64,000 nucleotides of DNA from Armillaria gallica (GCA_037576215.1 JBANDB010000005.1:372001-436000); one strand, 5' to 3'; positions 32,095-45,258 are shown, counted from the first letter of the stretch. Notes: generated by a model not told the origin, from the sequence alone. Numbers and translations: made by a program.

Positions 32095-33783
32095 TGATGG
32101 GCCTAAGAATTCCGTGGCAACGGCAACACCAACTTGGAATGAGATTGGGTAATTAGCGTAGTAGCATGGCAATCAAGGTGATCGTGTGTGTGAGTGGTTC
32201 AGGGCACCTCCATGCAGTAGAACAATTCATCTATATGCAAGAATACACTGCGACTTTAAGTCTGTGAAGTAGTACTGCTTGGTAGTCGAGTACTAGATGC
32301 TAAGGCTATAAGCCGGTAGAGATCTCTTGAAATGAGAGGGAACGAAAACAGGTATGACGTGAATATCACGAATCCACGTGAGAAAACGTGCTGTGAAACT
32401 AGAAAACATCACTGGACAGTAATCCAAGCGGAGAGAATGATGGAGGATAGACTAAACAGTTGGCAATAGTCTATGAGTGAGTGAGGCAATGAGAAAACGG
32501 CGTAGGTGCTGCATGTGGTGAAAGAAACATGGAATGAGGTGCTGAGGATGAACTGGCGAGAGAAAACGTGGAACTACGAAAACTGGTGGCAATACTGATC
32601 CTATACAATGTGAGGGTGCTGTGTTGATGTCAAAACTGGTCTGGTGCTGAAACAATCCTATCCTATGTCAAACTAACCTTCAAGTCCACTTGAGGGACTG
32701 ATACTATACGAAAACTTGCTGAAACTGATCCTAAGTCTGCTCTGAGACTACCCAAGTGGGTGACAATAATGATGGCGAAAGTGAAACTGTAAAAACTCCA
32801 ATGGTGTGAAAGTGAAATGATGACAGCCTATAAAAGATAACGGGGACGAGGTATGGTGCGGCGATCATGTATTGGCACAATATGAGCATGCACTAATAGT
32901 GTTAAGAGCAAAGAGTGCATAATGAAGGACTCTTCACAGTTAAAAACTGTGGAATAACTCTGGTGAGCTCAAGAGTTGATGTGCAATCAAGAATATGCTG
33001 GTGCAAATGATATATTGCTGTAGAACAGTGAATAAACATTGTTTACTGGCAATAGACTAGAGCGTGACGATAATTGACGTAGTCTGGGTCAACTAGAGAT
33101 AAACTGTCCCTTAACTACATTTTCTAGCTAGCTTTTATACTACAAGTATGAATTTATAAATAGAGTAGATATGTGAGACTTAGTAAGGCCATAAAGCCTT
33201 GGCTTTGTAAAAATCATAGGTAACATATGGTCTTTTTAGCTTCTGAAGTAACAGCAACTCGTTGACGTTGCTGTGTATGGGTGTGAACCGTATGGAGTCA
33301 GTGAGTGATGTACAGATCGTTAGGTGCTGTTTAGCTGTGGATTACTTGAGCAATAGTCGTCGTGGTGAGGAGTACGCATGGGGCAACTTTTCATGAGGCC
33401 TTGGCAAAGTAACAGCTGTAGTAAACATGGTCTGTAGTTGCTGTAGCTGCAATTGCTGTAGCTGGGAGGGTACTCATGTCAATCACATCATTTTCATTAA
33501 GTGATCAATGAGCGCATCAACTAGGTGCTTCTAAGTGATGCGTCAATTTCATATTGGGCTGATGGTCGATCAAAGGTGCCTTGCTGTGATGAAGTATGGC
33601 AATTATGATGCGTGGCAAGATGGGATGGATAATGAAGCATGTAAAGAGTGATTGCCATAGGACAAAAGTGGTATCAATGTGTGTGCAATCATTGGTTTGC
33701 TGAAAGGCCATTGAAGGGATAGTAGTGCTAATTAGCAGGTAAAATCCATGAATTCTGAGCATACAGAGTCTGGAGGCTCATCA
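32095..33783 (-). mobile_element. LTR-B2, solo long LTR at the RT-3/RT-4 junction
   Basis: 1689 bp, an inverted relative of LTR-B1, beginning TGATGGGCCT and ending GGCTCATCA. The flanks are ACGG (left) and GTGA (right), so there is no target duplication. The left neighbour is a cut RT-3 LTR and the right neighbour a cut RT-4 gag, which suggests a recombination junction. Confidence 0.8.
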
Positions 33784-33928
33784 GTGAAATGCTACAGTTG
33801 CAGCAAGATCAGACATTTCAAACAAGATTGTCCCAAGAGGCCAAAGACACAGAAAGAGGCACTATGACGACTCCACTATTATTGGGATCGTCACCCCACC
33901 TATAGCTGCTACTTTAACAGATCAAATA
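33784..33928 (+). pseudogene. RT-4 gag fragment with CCHC knuckle
   Basis: Reads C-Y-S-C-S-K-I-R-H-F-K-Q-D-C-P at 33790-33834, a complete C-x2-C-x4-H-x4-C nucleocapsid knuckle, then K-R-P-K, matching N-x-P-K in RT-2. Everything upstream of the knuckle is gone, replaced by LTR-B2. A TGA near 33865 interrupts the tail. Confidence 0.8.
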
Positions 33929-35345
33929 GTGTCAGTTGACACATAGTGAAAACACAATATGAGCATCAGTTGAAAATATTCAATTTCTCAGGATTATATG
34001 GTATATTAGTCAGCAAGCCAACTCTTGACATTATGACATCATCAGAAAATCCTGGCAGACTTGGGAATTGAACCCAGGATCTTAAAAAGATTTATAATAA
34101 TATCACATGACTTTTCTGAGCAGACATGCTAACCACTATACCACACTGGCATTATATATTCATATAATCATCACTCTATATGACTTCCCTCTCTTAGATT
34201 TATAATATCCCAATTGGGCCCTCTCTTTGGTGCGCTTTGTTGCGCTTTTTTTTCCTTATTGGGCTGGTCAAATTGGCCTATCAATTGCACCTAGAATTGG
34301 CTCTCCCATGGCATTGATGGCATCAATATCAGGCTATTTTCAGACAAAATTCGCATTTTGGCTCATTTTGGGCTTTCTCAGGCTACTGGGTGGGTCATGG
34401 GATGGTACTAGTATATGCATAAACATAAATAGCATAAAAGCAAACCCTCTGGTGAGGTATGGGGGCCCTGGGAGGGGGGGGTAAAATAGGTAAAATAGTG
34501 AAAAATAGCGGAAAATCACCGAAAATTCGCGTTTTGGGGGTACTACGCACATCGGATCACTTCGAAAACTTAATCAATGAATTCCCTGACCTTGAAAACC
34601 CCCAAACGGCCCCTCTACAGTACATGTGGCGCATTTTATGGCTAGGCATAATCGGGAAAATAGGCTTTTTATAGTACTGTGTACATTGGATCGCTCCGGG
34701 GATGTTACCAATGGATTTCTACATTATTTAAACCCTAGAATACATCTTCATATGCTATATATGACCACCAGAATGTGATGAAAAATGGGGGATTGGGGGG
34801 GAAACATGGTTTATTTTGTTTTCTAGGTGTCGCGTCGGTCTGGGGACATCACCAATCGATTCCTTGACCTTGAAAACCCCAAAATGACTCTTGGGCTCAT
34901 TTATGGGGTCTCAGGAACGATGGAAATAATGATGTAACAGTTTAGGAGGAGCACATAGGGAAACTCGCATTTCTGAGCTTCGGAAAACTTCGGAGTTGTT
35001 GTCAATAGATTTCTTGACATTGAAAACCCCCAGAACACCCCAGGAACACATTTAAAACCTTTGAAATCCGTGGTAAAAAAGATGATAGTGAAAATATGCG
35101 AAATACCATATATCTCGCATTTCTGAGTGTTGGGGAAGGTAGTTCTGCTCTAGAATACACGATATGTATTGTATAATAGTGTGTACAAAAGCTTAGGATG
35201 ATCTGAAATGTATTGGCAGAGATATAAGGAGATCTTTCTGAAAAAAAGGAGGAGCACCTCTCACATTTCGATGTTCTGGTCATCCTATGGCCTGGGGATT
35301 ATCAGATTCGGATTCCTGGACCTAAAAAACCTTAGAATCACTGAC
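33929..35345 (+). repeat. One-armed copy of family P in RT-4 (P3)
   Basis: It begins with AGTGTCAGTTGACAC, follows the left arm of P2 through the tRNA-like block and the body, and stops at CTTAGAATCACTGA, just where P1 and P2 turn into their loop. The second arm is missing and RT-4 resumes at CTAAACG. Compared with RT-2 about 270 bp of the host element (12940-13205) is also missing, so one deletion probably removed the second arm plus flank. Confidence 0.85.
34053..34150 (-). ncRNA. tRNA-like pol III unit of P3
   Basis: The minus strand has TGGTATAGTGGTTAGCATG and GGGTTCAATTCCC at the same spacing as in P2. The segment between box A and the AT-rich part differs from P2, so the anticodon arm is not conserved. 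This argues against a functional tRNA. Confidence 0.55.
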
Positions 35346-38300
35346 TAAACGTTTGGCAAGTAACTCATTGCAAGCAAAAGCAGCGGATGATAAGGCACCC
35401 ACCATAGTGCTACCCATCATAACAGTGACTAATCAGCGACTGGACGGGGCAAGGGAACAAGCACCTAGTGCCCCCCTTGGAGAAGTGGCCCCTGGCCCAG
35501 GGAACACCACAGACGAAGAGCCAGAAGCACTCAAACGGTTGACAGTGCCACCTTTGGCGATGGCACAAGCGAAGGTAACAACCGTTACCGGGCTGAAGGA
35601 GGAGGACTCTCTGAACGCCATGCACAACAACGGGCCAGGTGAGGCTGTCACTAGTTTCCCCGATGAGGCCTATTGCGGCAAGAGCCCTGAAGCGCTATCC
35701 AGCAGCAAGACAATGGCTGGAATCAGGTCAGACGAGGCCCCAGAAAAGGGGTACCAACAAACTGTTGTACAGCCATGCTCAGGGGAGGAACTTGATTGCC
35801 AGTGCAACATTTGCGATACCTCTGCGGGTAGTAGAAGCAGACCTTGGACCAGTACCCTCCTGGGCAATCCCGATGAAGACACTCATGGTGCAGCAAGAAC
35901 CGTTGGATGCACAATGGCCCTGACCGCTTAACCTCAGCCGAAGAACAGGGAGGCAGCTGCTAGTGCCCAGGCAGTAAAAAGGGGGCCCCAGGTAAAATTA
36001 GAGGAAATACCTGACAACGAAGATGATACGAGTTTCCAACGAGCCCAAATTACTAACCAAAAACCCTCTGTAGCTTCTGAGGTGACCCAGTCGACAGTAG
36101 CCGAGCCCTTGGGCCCTGGTGTGAAGACTGAGAAGGTCCCGTTCGAATGGCTCAAACTCTTTGGAGCTGAGTGGATGCTATGCGGCATCAAGGAGGCAAG
36201 AACGAAGTCAGAAGCCAAGGCGATCCTAAAAAACTGGATCCATAAAATGCGAGTCGAGGAGGTCGTTGATGAAATGATTGAAGGGATGCGGAAGGCCACG
36301 AGGATCAACGCACTAGACTGGATGGGAGAGTTATGTCAGCCCAAACGCTACATCTGCCAAGTGAGCAGGAGCGAGAAGGCTCTGACAACAGACATCTGGA
36401 TCAAGACGTTAGAAAACATCACCTGCATATCCTCCTTGGCCTTGGTTGACAGTGGCTGCACTAGCAGCGCCATCAACCGAGCCTTCATCGAAAAACATAA
36501 TATTCCCACCCATGTGATGGCAGCATCTATCACCGTCTATAATGCAGACGGATCAAAAAACAGCATAGGGCAGATCACCGCCTTCGCAGAAGTATGCATC
36601 ATTATTGGAGATCATGCTGAGCATATCGATCTGGCCATCACCGAGTTGAAAGATCGTGATATCTTCCTTGGACATGATTGGCTAGTCAAGCACAATCCAC
36701 TAATCAATTGGTGAACCAGGAAAATGACCTTCGCCTGGTGCCAATGTCATCATACCCCAATCCCCTTGCCAGACGCAGATCCATATGAAAATGGGACAAA
36801 GAGCTTGAGGAAGGTGATACCATACTAGCAATAAGCTTTGAAGAGGCTATTCGCATCAGAGCGATGCGCCACATAGCCAACGACTTAGCGGCTCAAGCTA
36901 ATGTAGAAAAGAAGGCGAAGACATTTGAGGAAATGGTCCCCGAGTGGTGCAGAGACTTCAAAGATTTATTTGATAAAGAAAACTTTGATGAACTCCCAGA
37001 ACCCAAACCATGGGATCACGCTATCGAACTCATCCCCAATGCCAATGCCAATCTTGACTGTAAAGTTTATCCACTTAATCGGGCTGAACAGGAGGAACTA
37101 GATAAGTTCTTAGACGAGAACCTGTCTAGTGGGAGGATATGTCCCTCTAAATCGCCCATGGCTTCACCCTTCTTCGTCAAAAAGAAGGATGGGAAGCTAA
37201 GGCCCATTCAGGACTATCGGAAGCTCAATGAAATGACGATTAAAAATCGATACCTGCTCCCTCTAATCTCGGAACTCATGGACAAATTATATGGCACCAA
37301 ATACTTTTCCAAACTTGATGTTCGATGGGGATATAATAACGTTCGAATCAAAACAGGAGACGAATGGAAGGTGGCCTTCAGAACTAACCATGGGTTGTAC
37401 AAACTTACAGTAATGTTCTTTGGGCTCACCAATTCTCCCGCCACTTTCCAGTGGATGATGAATGATATTTTCAAAGACATCATCACATCGGGAAAGGTGA
37501 CCATTTACCTTGACGACATCCTTATCATGTCCAAAACCAAAGAGGAACATCGTCAGATCACCAGGGAAGTGTTGATGACCCTACAAAAGCACAAACTGTT
37601 CCTAAAAGCCGAGAAGTGCGAATTTGAAGTACTTGAAATGGAGTACCTGGGCATCATTATCAGCAAAGGAAGTATCCAAATGGATCCGGTCAAAATCAAA
37701 GGCATAGTCGATTGGCCGCCACCTACCAAAAAGAAGGAACTTCAGTCCTTCTTAGGGTTCACCAACTTTTATCGGCGCTTCATAAAGAACTACAGCAAGA
37801 TCATTAAGCCTATGACCCAACTGACTGGAAATGACACGTGGAAGTGGGGCAAGGTGCAGCAGGAGGCTTTTGAGCAGCTAAAGAAGCAGCTAGCAGAGGA
37901 CATAATACTGGCGATACCAACAAATGAAGGAAAGTTCAGAGTTGAGGTGGACGCCAGCGAAGGAGCCCTAGAAGCAGTGCTATCCCAGGAGCAGGATGGC
38001 AAGTGGAGACCCGTATCGTTCCTGTCAAAGTCTCTTTCAGTTACTGAACGTAACTATGAGATTTACGACAAGGAACTCCTAGCAATCATGCTTGCGCTTG
38101 AGGAGTGGAGATATTACCTTATGGGTGCCTACCAGGATTTTGAAATCTGAACAGACCATCAAAACCTGCAGTACTTCCAAAAGCCGCAGAAGGTGAATCG
38201 ATGACAAGCTTGATGGATCACCGAGCTGGCTGAATATCACTTCACCCTTCATCATAAAGCTGGAACTGCCAACAAGAAGGCAGACCTTCTCTCTCGGTGA

Positions 38301-40003
38301 GCCGATCATGATCAGGGACAGGACAACAACGATCAAGTAGTAGTTCTGTATCCAGAACACTTCCGAGCCATGATCATGCCAACCCTTGAAGAAACCCATC
38401 AGAAAGTGAAGACCACCACCAGAAACGCTCACCTCTGGGACAACACTGTCACCGGGTCTATCAACCACAACTGCGGCATGAAACTCAATGACAGACTCAT
38501 TTAGTATGACGGCAGAATCTATGGTCCCCAAGATCATGCTCTTCGGGGAGAAATCATTGCATGATCACATGATCATATCACTGCAGGACATCCAGGCATC
38601 GAAAAAACTAAAGAACTTGTATTACGAGAGTTCTGGTGGCCAAAGATGAAGAAAGATGTTGAAGCCTATGTACAGGCTTGCGAAACCTGCCAATGAACCA
38701 AAAGCAGTATCCAGGCCAAGGCGGCACCATTACACCCCAATGAAATACCATCCCGACCGTGGACCCACATCTCTGTGGACATGGTCACCGGATTACCGAA
38801 AAGCAATGGCTACGATGCAATTCTTGTCATTGTGGACCGTTTCTCCAAGGAAATCATTCCCGTTGCATGTTCTACTGAATTGTCTTCAGAAGGATGGGCT
38901 AAAATCCTGCGCAATGAGGTATACGCTAAGCATGGAATGCCTCAGGTCGTTATCTTGGACCAAGGAACTGTTTTCGTATCGAAATTCATGAAAGATCTAT
39001 ACAATCTTCTTCAAGTCAAAAGCAACGCTTTGACAGCCTATCATCTACAGATGGATGGCCAGACAGAATGAGTAAACCAGGAGGTCGAGAAATACCTCTG
39101 TATGTTTGTCAACCATCTCCAAACAGACTGGGCCGAATGGCTTTCCCTGGCCACTTTCACACACAACAACCGACCCCACTCTTCCACCAGTAAAAGTCCA
39201 TTTGAAATCAATTATGGCTATAACCCTCCCGTGTTACCAGGATCGAAACCCACTTCCCCCTTCTGAACCCCCGCCTCAGGCACATTCATCTCCAAAATGC
39301 AAGAAATTCACGCAACCACTAAGAAGGCACTCAAAAAAACTGCGCTACAAATGAAGATGCAGTATGACAAGAATAAATGTGCAGCCATTGAGTACAAAAT
39401 GGGTGACAAAGTCTGGCTTGATACCACCAATCTCCATCTTCCCTGTCCAAAGAAAAAACTTGATGACAAGAGAATGGGCCCTTTCGAAATCACAGACAAA
39501 AAGGGCGCCTCAGCATACACCCTGAAACTACCAACCAACTGGAAGATTCACCCTACTTTCAATGAGTCGTTACTCACTCCCTACATTCCCCCAGCATTCC
39601 CTAACCAAGAGCAACCACCACCGCCACTGCCAGACCTGATAGACGGAGAAGAACATTACGAAGTCAAAAAGGTCTTAAACAGCAGACAACGGAGAGTCCG
39701 GGGAAAATGAGGAGAACCACCAAGGACAGCGACAGACTACTTCGTTAAATGGAAGGGATATGGACCAGAATCAAACAGCTGGGTATGAGAGGATGATATG
39801 GATGCAGACAAACTGATCAAAGAGTTCCTCTCTGAACACATCGACCAAGTACACACCCAACAACCAAACTGGCAGTTCTATATAGACCCAAGAACCGGCA
39901 AAAATGTGTGGTACGATGAAGACGAAATGTGGGAGTTACTAGGAGGCCACAACGATCCTTCAATGGATACAAAGTCACTCTTCGAACCGGACAACATTCC
40001 TTA
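35346..40003 (+). pseudogene. RT-4 pol: linker, protease, RT, RNase H, integrase, chromodomain
   Basis: Linker open 35353-35931. A pre-protease segment (E-W-L-K-L-F-G-A-E-W) is followed by protease D-S-G-C-T-S-S at about 36448. RT spans about 37000-37790 with intact Y-L-D-D at 37506-37517 and F-F-G-L-T-N-S-P-A-T-F. RNase H spans about 37900-38170 (V-E-V-D-A-S-E-G-A), integrase has its zinc finger at about 38580-38700 and core 38775-39071, and the chromodomain (Y-F-V-K-W-K-G-Y) lies at about 39650-39790. Breaks include TGA at 36712, a 1-nt frameshift near 36793, TGA at 38148 (Trp position), stops at 38202-38215 and TGA at 39069 (Arg in RT-5). After the chromodomain comes an aromatic tail (W-Q-F-Y-x-D-P-R-T-G-K). 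Confidence 0.88.
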
Positions 40004-40039
40004 ACAGCAGTCGGGGCACCTGCCTTAAGGAGGGGGTAA

Positions 40040-40410
40040 TGTTATGATTTATTCACTTTTTTCCTTTTTACTTACTTAATCCGCAACCCCGGGCTGCACC
40101 TCCGCATGGGTAACCAAGAACTACACAACATTCCCATGTTATCGCTGGTGCAATAACGCTTCGACATTGCATGCTCGAGTTCTGTTTCACATGAACGACT
40201 TATGATTAGACCCTCACTTTCAGTATATACATAGCAGTTCTCACTGTATGTTCCCCAGCTTCGAACTATCTTTAATCTATACCGAATTTACTCACTTATT
40301 TCATGGCTGACAACTAAAAGTTTGCCTTATTCCCTATCGATCAGAGACTTAACGGTGACTGCCTGAACATGAGACAGCCATTATTTACTGAGTTAGGGGC
40401 TCGGGTCTAA
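40040..40410 (+). mobile_element. 3' LTR of RT-4
   Basis: Starts TGTTATGATTTATTCAC. It has a TATATAC box at 40224 and, 33 nt on, CCCCAGCTTCGAACTA at 40253-40268, matching the predicted start region of RT-5 (CCCCAGCTTTGAGCTA). It passes into satellite at about 40405-40412 through shared AATACT, lacking only the last bases. Promoter parts therefore survive although the element's 5' end is gone. Confidence 0.8.
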
Positions 40411-40835
40411 TACTTTCATTGTTCCTTGCCCTGCAGATGGCTGTAGATGCCCGTGACAGCTATGTGGTGACTGCAATTCATGTTTCCAGTCAGAGAACAA
40501 TACTCATTCATTGTTCCTTTCCCTGCAGATGGCTGCAGATGTCCGTGAAGGCTATGTGGTGACTGCAATTCATGTTTCCAGTGACACAACAATACTCATT
40601 CATTGTTCCTTGCCCTGTGGATGGCTGTACATGCCCATGATGGCTATGCGGTGACTGCAATTCATGTTTCCAGTCAGAGAACAATACTCAATCATTGTTC
40701 CTTGCCCTGCAGATGGCTGCAGATGTCCATGCAGTCTATGCGGCAACTGCAATTCATGTTTCCAGTCAGAGAACAATACTCATTCATTGTTCCTTGCCCT
40801 GCAGATGGCTGCAGATGTCTGTGAAGTCTATGTGG
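40411..40835 (+). repeat. 92-bp satellite, plus orientation, about 4.6 units
   Basis: Same unit as 17821-18398. It is bounded by the RT-4 LTR and by LTR-A3, which enters within GTCTATGTGG. Confidence 0.95.
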
Positions 40836-42716
40836 TGAAGAGCTTTGCGGCATGCACTGGTGAAACTAAGAGTGGCCTAGCGTGAACACACACCAAACCT
40901 ACACTCAATCTCACTAACACACACACACCAATCTCTATAAGTGCGGAGGGGAGCAAGGAATTTAATTCTACTTGCTCACTGACAGTATCTCAACAAATCT
41001 CAAGAACTCTCTCTCAATGGCCTGACGCAACATGAAGTAACCAGCAATATCTCAAGTTCTCTTTATTTCTCCTCTGAAGCTTTTTACAAGAGAGCACGGA
41101 GATCATGCAACCCTCAAGGCAAAGACTTTTATAATTTTATACAAACAGACACACAGATCTGCGAATACAACACAGTCCACACAGTGAGCTCACTAAGCAT
41201 GAATCGCTGCTAGGTCCAACTGTGCATGACTTCACCTTCTTCTTAGCTCACTAAACCTGAGTCCCAACTGGTTACAACAGAAGTCCATTCAGTGAGCTTG
41301 CTAGTATGAAGTGCCACTAGGTCCAACTGTGCACACCTTCGCCTTTCTCTAGTCCGCTAAACCTGAATCCCAACTCATCACAAATGAGGCCCTCGGCACT
41401 CTCAAACAAAACACAATAAACTCTCAAACAATCAGGTCTTGCACTCAGCAAGCTCACTAAATAACAAGGCACTGCCGGAGTTCTTTCAGCTGGTGCGCAC
41501 CTACTACACCTTGTGCAGCTGTCACAGAGCAGCCCAATCTGGCCAATTCCCACATGAAACCCTCAATTCTCTCTTACACTGCACCAGAAATGGAACAGAG
41601 CTTCTCTCAGATGTAACCAAGTATACTCTCAAGGCCAGTGCAGCTTCACTGCCCCCAGATCTCTTATTTATCTCAAGTAAACCGAAGTTTATTATCCAAA
41701 ATCTCTCTCTAATTCTATTTCTCTGTGAGCTCACTATGACCAGCGAACCCGGAAGCCAACTAATGACTCTCTCACCAAAATACAGTCTCTCGGCACTTGT
41801 CTGTCACGATTTCCAAGGCTAGCGACTAGCAGGCTCACTACACAAGGCAGGAGACCTACAGATTCTGAGCTAAGCCTTTTCAATGCAACCAAAGCCATTT
41901 GCACTGTTCCTGAGCAGAGAAGAGGGCAAAATAGTAACTTGGATTCTACACTGCCTAACTGGACTACTTATATACTATGAGTGAAAGATGATTACAAACA
42001 GTCCATGAGTACAGAAAAGGGTATAGATATTTTGATGCATTTCTATGGTTTTCGATGTCAGTCCGCCACAGCTGTGGTATTCCTTGGCAGGTGAGTCAGA
42101 CTGCCTCTGATTGGTCTCATCAAGGTGTTGCGATGATGGTGCATGTCAAAGTCACCTCCATGGGCCTAGGACCTTGGCAACTGGCGAGTAAGCCCACGGC
42201 ATCTCTCTTCTGGAGCTCCTTTCTGGTGGACAGCTCCTTTCTTAGGCATATTAGCCATCGGGTCTTTCGGATTGCTAGCAAACATGCTAATCTCTGGGCT
42301 GAAACCCTTGTCTTAGGCCTGCCTCATGATATCTCTCCATTTCCATCCTTGCACAAGGTTATCTCCAGATTTTCAGGCGCCATGCTTCTTTCATTAAGCG
42401 AGCACATGGCTATCATCATTGTGTTGCGATTCACGTCTAAGTTCATCCTACTGAGGCAAGCGCAGGTCAAGCTTATTGGGAGTGAGCTTGCTAAATGGCC
42501 TTTCTGTCAAGCCTGCCCTTTCGGTACAGCACTATGACCAAGTCCTTGGTTAGCTCTATTGTTTCCATTGACATACTGTGACATCGCTTCAGTAACCTCG
42601 TTTAGATTATGTATTCACATGTCTGTTTAGAAAGTTCGCTAAGTGTAGCCTATAAGCTACTGCTAAAACATGCTAAATCGCGAATTTACATGGGTAGCCA
42701 TGCCACAGGCATGACA
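40836..42716 (+). mobile_element. LTR-A3, long LTR-like element in satellite
   Basis: 1881 bp running from TGAAGAGCTTTGCGGC to GCCACAGGCATGACA. Conserved words such as GTGAACACACACCAAACC and TTTTTACAAGAGAGCACGG tie it to the two LTR-A copies at 43548 and 51670, from which it is much diverged. The flanks are GTGG on the left and GCAG on the right, the same four satellite positions with two transitions, compatible with a decayed 4-bp duplication. No coding domain is seen. Confidence 0.75.
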
Positions 42717-43547
42717 GCAGTGACTGCAATTCATGTTTCCATTCAGAGAATAATACTCATTCATTGTTCATTACCCTGTGGGTGGCTGTAGATGTCCGTG
42801 CATTCTATGCGATGACTGCAATTCATGTTTCCAGTGACAGAACAATACTCATTCAATGTTCCTTGCCCTTTGGATGGCTGTAGATGCCCATGACAGTTAT
42901 GTGGTGACTGCAATTCATGTTTCCAGTGACAGAACAATACTCATTCAATGTTCCTTGCCCTGCAGATCACTGTAGATGTCTGTGAAGGCTATGCGGTGAC
43001 TGCAATTCATGTTTCCAGTGACAGAACAATACTCATTCAATGTTCCTTGCCCTGCAGATCACTGTAGATGTCCGTGAAGGCTATGTGGTGACTGAAATTC
43101 ATGTTTCCAGTGACAGAATAATACTCATTCATTGTCCCTTTCTCTGTGGATGGCTGCAGATGTCCGTGAAGGCTATGCAGGGACTGCAATTCATGTGTCC
43201 AGTCAGGGAACAATACTCATTCATTGTTCCTTGCCCTGCAGTTGGCTACAGATGTCCGTGCAGTCTATGCAGTGTCTTCAATTCATGTTGCCAGTCAGGG
43301 AAGAATACTCATTCATTGTTTCTTTCCCTGCAGATCACTGTAGATGTTGGTGAAGGCTATGCGGTGACTGCAATTCATGTGTCCAGTCAGGAAACAATAG
43401 TCATTCATTGTTCCTTTCTCTGTGGATGGCTGCAGATGTCTGTGAAGGCTATGCAGCAACTTTAATTCATGTTTCCAGTCAGGGAACAATACTCATTCTT
43501 GTTCCTTTCCCTGCGGATGGCTGCAGATGTCCGTGAAGGCTATGCGG
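42717..43547 (+). repeat. 92-bp satellite, plus orientation, about nine units
   Basis: Tandem units continuing the phase left off at 40835. It ends ...CTATGCGG at LTR-A1. Confidence 0.95.
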
Positions 43548-45258
43548 TGACGAGGCTGGTGACAGGCACCCGTGAAACTGAGCATGGCCTAGTGTGAACA
43601 CACACCAAACCCAACTCAACCCCACTAAACACACACACACACAATCTCCTTAAGTGCAGAGGAGAGCAAGGATTTTAATTCTACTTGTGTGCCGACAGTA
43701 TCCCAATTTCTCTCAATGAGCTCGCTAGAACGATATGCGCAACAACGTAGTATTTTCAAGCTAGTCTCCAATTCTCTAGCTCTTCAGAGCTTTTTACAAG
43801 AGAGCACGGTAAACCACGCAACCCTCGAGGCAAAATATATTTAAATAGCCGGAACATATGGATACGCAGATCCGCAAGTTGACCAAGTTTGGTCAGTGAG
43901 CTTGCTAAGTACAACTCGCCGCTAGATCTAATCTACGCGCAACACCGCCTCTTTCTTAGTGGCTAAACCTGACTTCCAAACTCATCACGATGGAGGCCCT
44001 CGGCACTCCCACTCAAGTCTTAATTACTTTCAGAACCGTCCCCGCAAGTCCTCACACACAGTGCGCTCACCCTAACAACAGTGCCGCAAGGTCCAACTGT
44101 GCACACCTGTCACACTTTGTGCAACTGCTAGAACAGCTCAAGCTGGCTGATTCCCTTGCAACTACTCCTAGACCTACACAGAGGCCAACACAACACAAAT
44201 TCTCTTTTTACACTGAACCAGAAAAGGAACAGAGCTTTTCTCTCAGATTTATCTCAGCTAACTCTCAAGATGGGCACAGCGTCACTGCCCCAAATCTCTT
44301 TCTTGTCTCAAGTAAACCGAAGTTTTTATCCAAAATGTTTCTCTGGTTCTATTTCTCTGTGAGCTCACTAAACTTGCGCTCTAGCTGAGACTCGAAGCTA
44401 CTAACTCTTATGCACCGCAACAAGTCCAGATCCAAACTGAAACTTTATTACTGTACGTGGGGGGTAGGTATCTTGCTTTTACTATGTGAAAATCTACTCT
44501 ACTTATACTATGGAAGATTGATTGTTACAAATGGATTTTTAGTAATTTACTTCTTTTTTGGCCGGGTATCCCTTATCTGAGTTAGCCCCACGCTCTAGGC
44601 AGCACGCCACCTTTTCCTCTTTATAGTATCCTCAAAGGGTTAAGCGATGTCTACGTCGCTTGCCCTAGCAGCAGAGTAGCTCGCGCACGTGCACTCAATA
44701 GTTGCTTAATCCTCAATCACTGATCACACTTCGTATTTGGCTTTCAGGTCTGCTCTGAAGGTGACAGTGCCATGTTCTAGACTCAGTAACCAAGAAATGC
44801 CTCGGCTTTCCAGTCCGCTCGCTACTTCCATCGGCAGAAGCCTGTTTCTAGGCCATGCCCGGGGTTCTCTTAATTACCCCGTGCGTGATATCGTTTCTCC
44901 GGATCTCCAGGGACCACATGTCATAGATTACAGACACGTCGTTATCTAAATTAGCCTCGGCCTGCGTACAAGTGCATCCCACTCCAGCTGAGTCCTCTAT
45001 TGCAAACGGGTGGTTTGGCAATCTAGCTCACCCTTCGGCCTTGTTGCCATGCATGCCCGTAAAGTACAGTGCAATGATGAAGTCCTTATGTTTTAATCCC
45101 ATTGCTTTTTTTTCTGTTATAGAGCTCTCTACCTCGGTGACCTTGCTTCTTCACGTGCGACTTGCACTGTCAGCCCACTCACAATGCCTCTGCATTGCTA
45201 AAGTGTAAGGTATGATGTTTTGCAAAATTACACCCTTAGACACGCTGCGGGCGTGACA
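43548..45258 (+). mobile_element. LTR-A1
   Basis: 1711 bp, TGACGAGGCTGG...GGGCGTGACA. A copy of identical length lies inverted at 51670-53380. It contains short open frames (for example 44156-44362) preserved in both copies, but none resembles a known protein. Left flank GCGG (43544-43547) is satellite; right flank GCGC (45259-45262) is inside the hAT-like element. The flanks therefore do not match locally, but they do match once the intervening segment is flipped (see findings). Confidence 0.85.

Larger units (their letters stand above)
33784..40410 (+). mobile_element. RT-4: chromovirus, 5'-truncated
   Basis: It starts abruptly inside gag at 33784, is interrupted by one-armed P3 (33929-35345), continues through pol to 40003, the purine tract AAGGAGGGGGTAA and a nearly complete 3' LTR (40040-40410). 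Of the five elements it has the longest uninterrupted pol frame (36864-38150, 428 codons). RT-2 is its closest relative here. Confidence 0.88.

Noticed and set aside
35353..35931. Separate gene upstream of RT-4 protease
   Set aside because: Its position and wording match the linker between gag and protease in RT-2 (13238-13879), so it is part of pol.
5753..36800. Shared word TCCATATGAAAATGGGA at about 5750 and 36780
   Set aside because: Only 17 bases in unrelated contexts; treated as coincidence.
43990..44388. Reading frame in LTR-A1, also found in LTR-A2
   Set aside because: Preserved only because the two LTRs are near-identical copies; no recognisable domain and the frames differ in length between copies.
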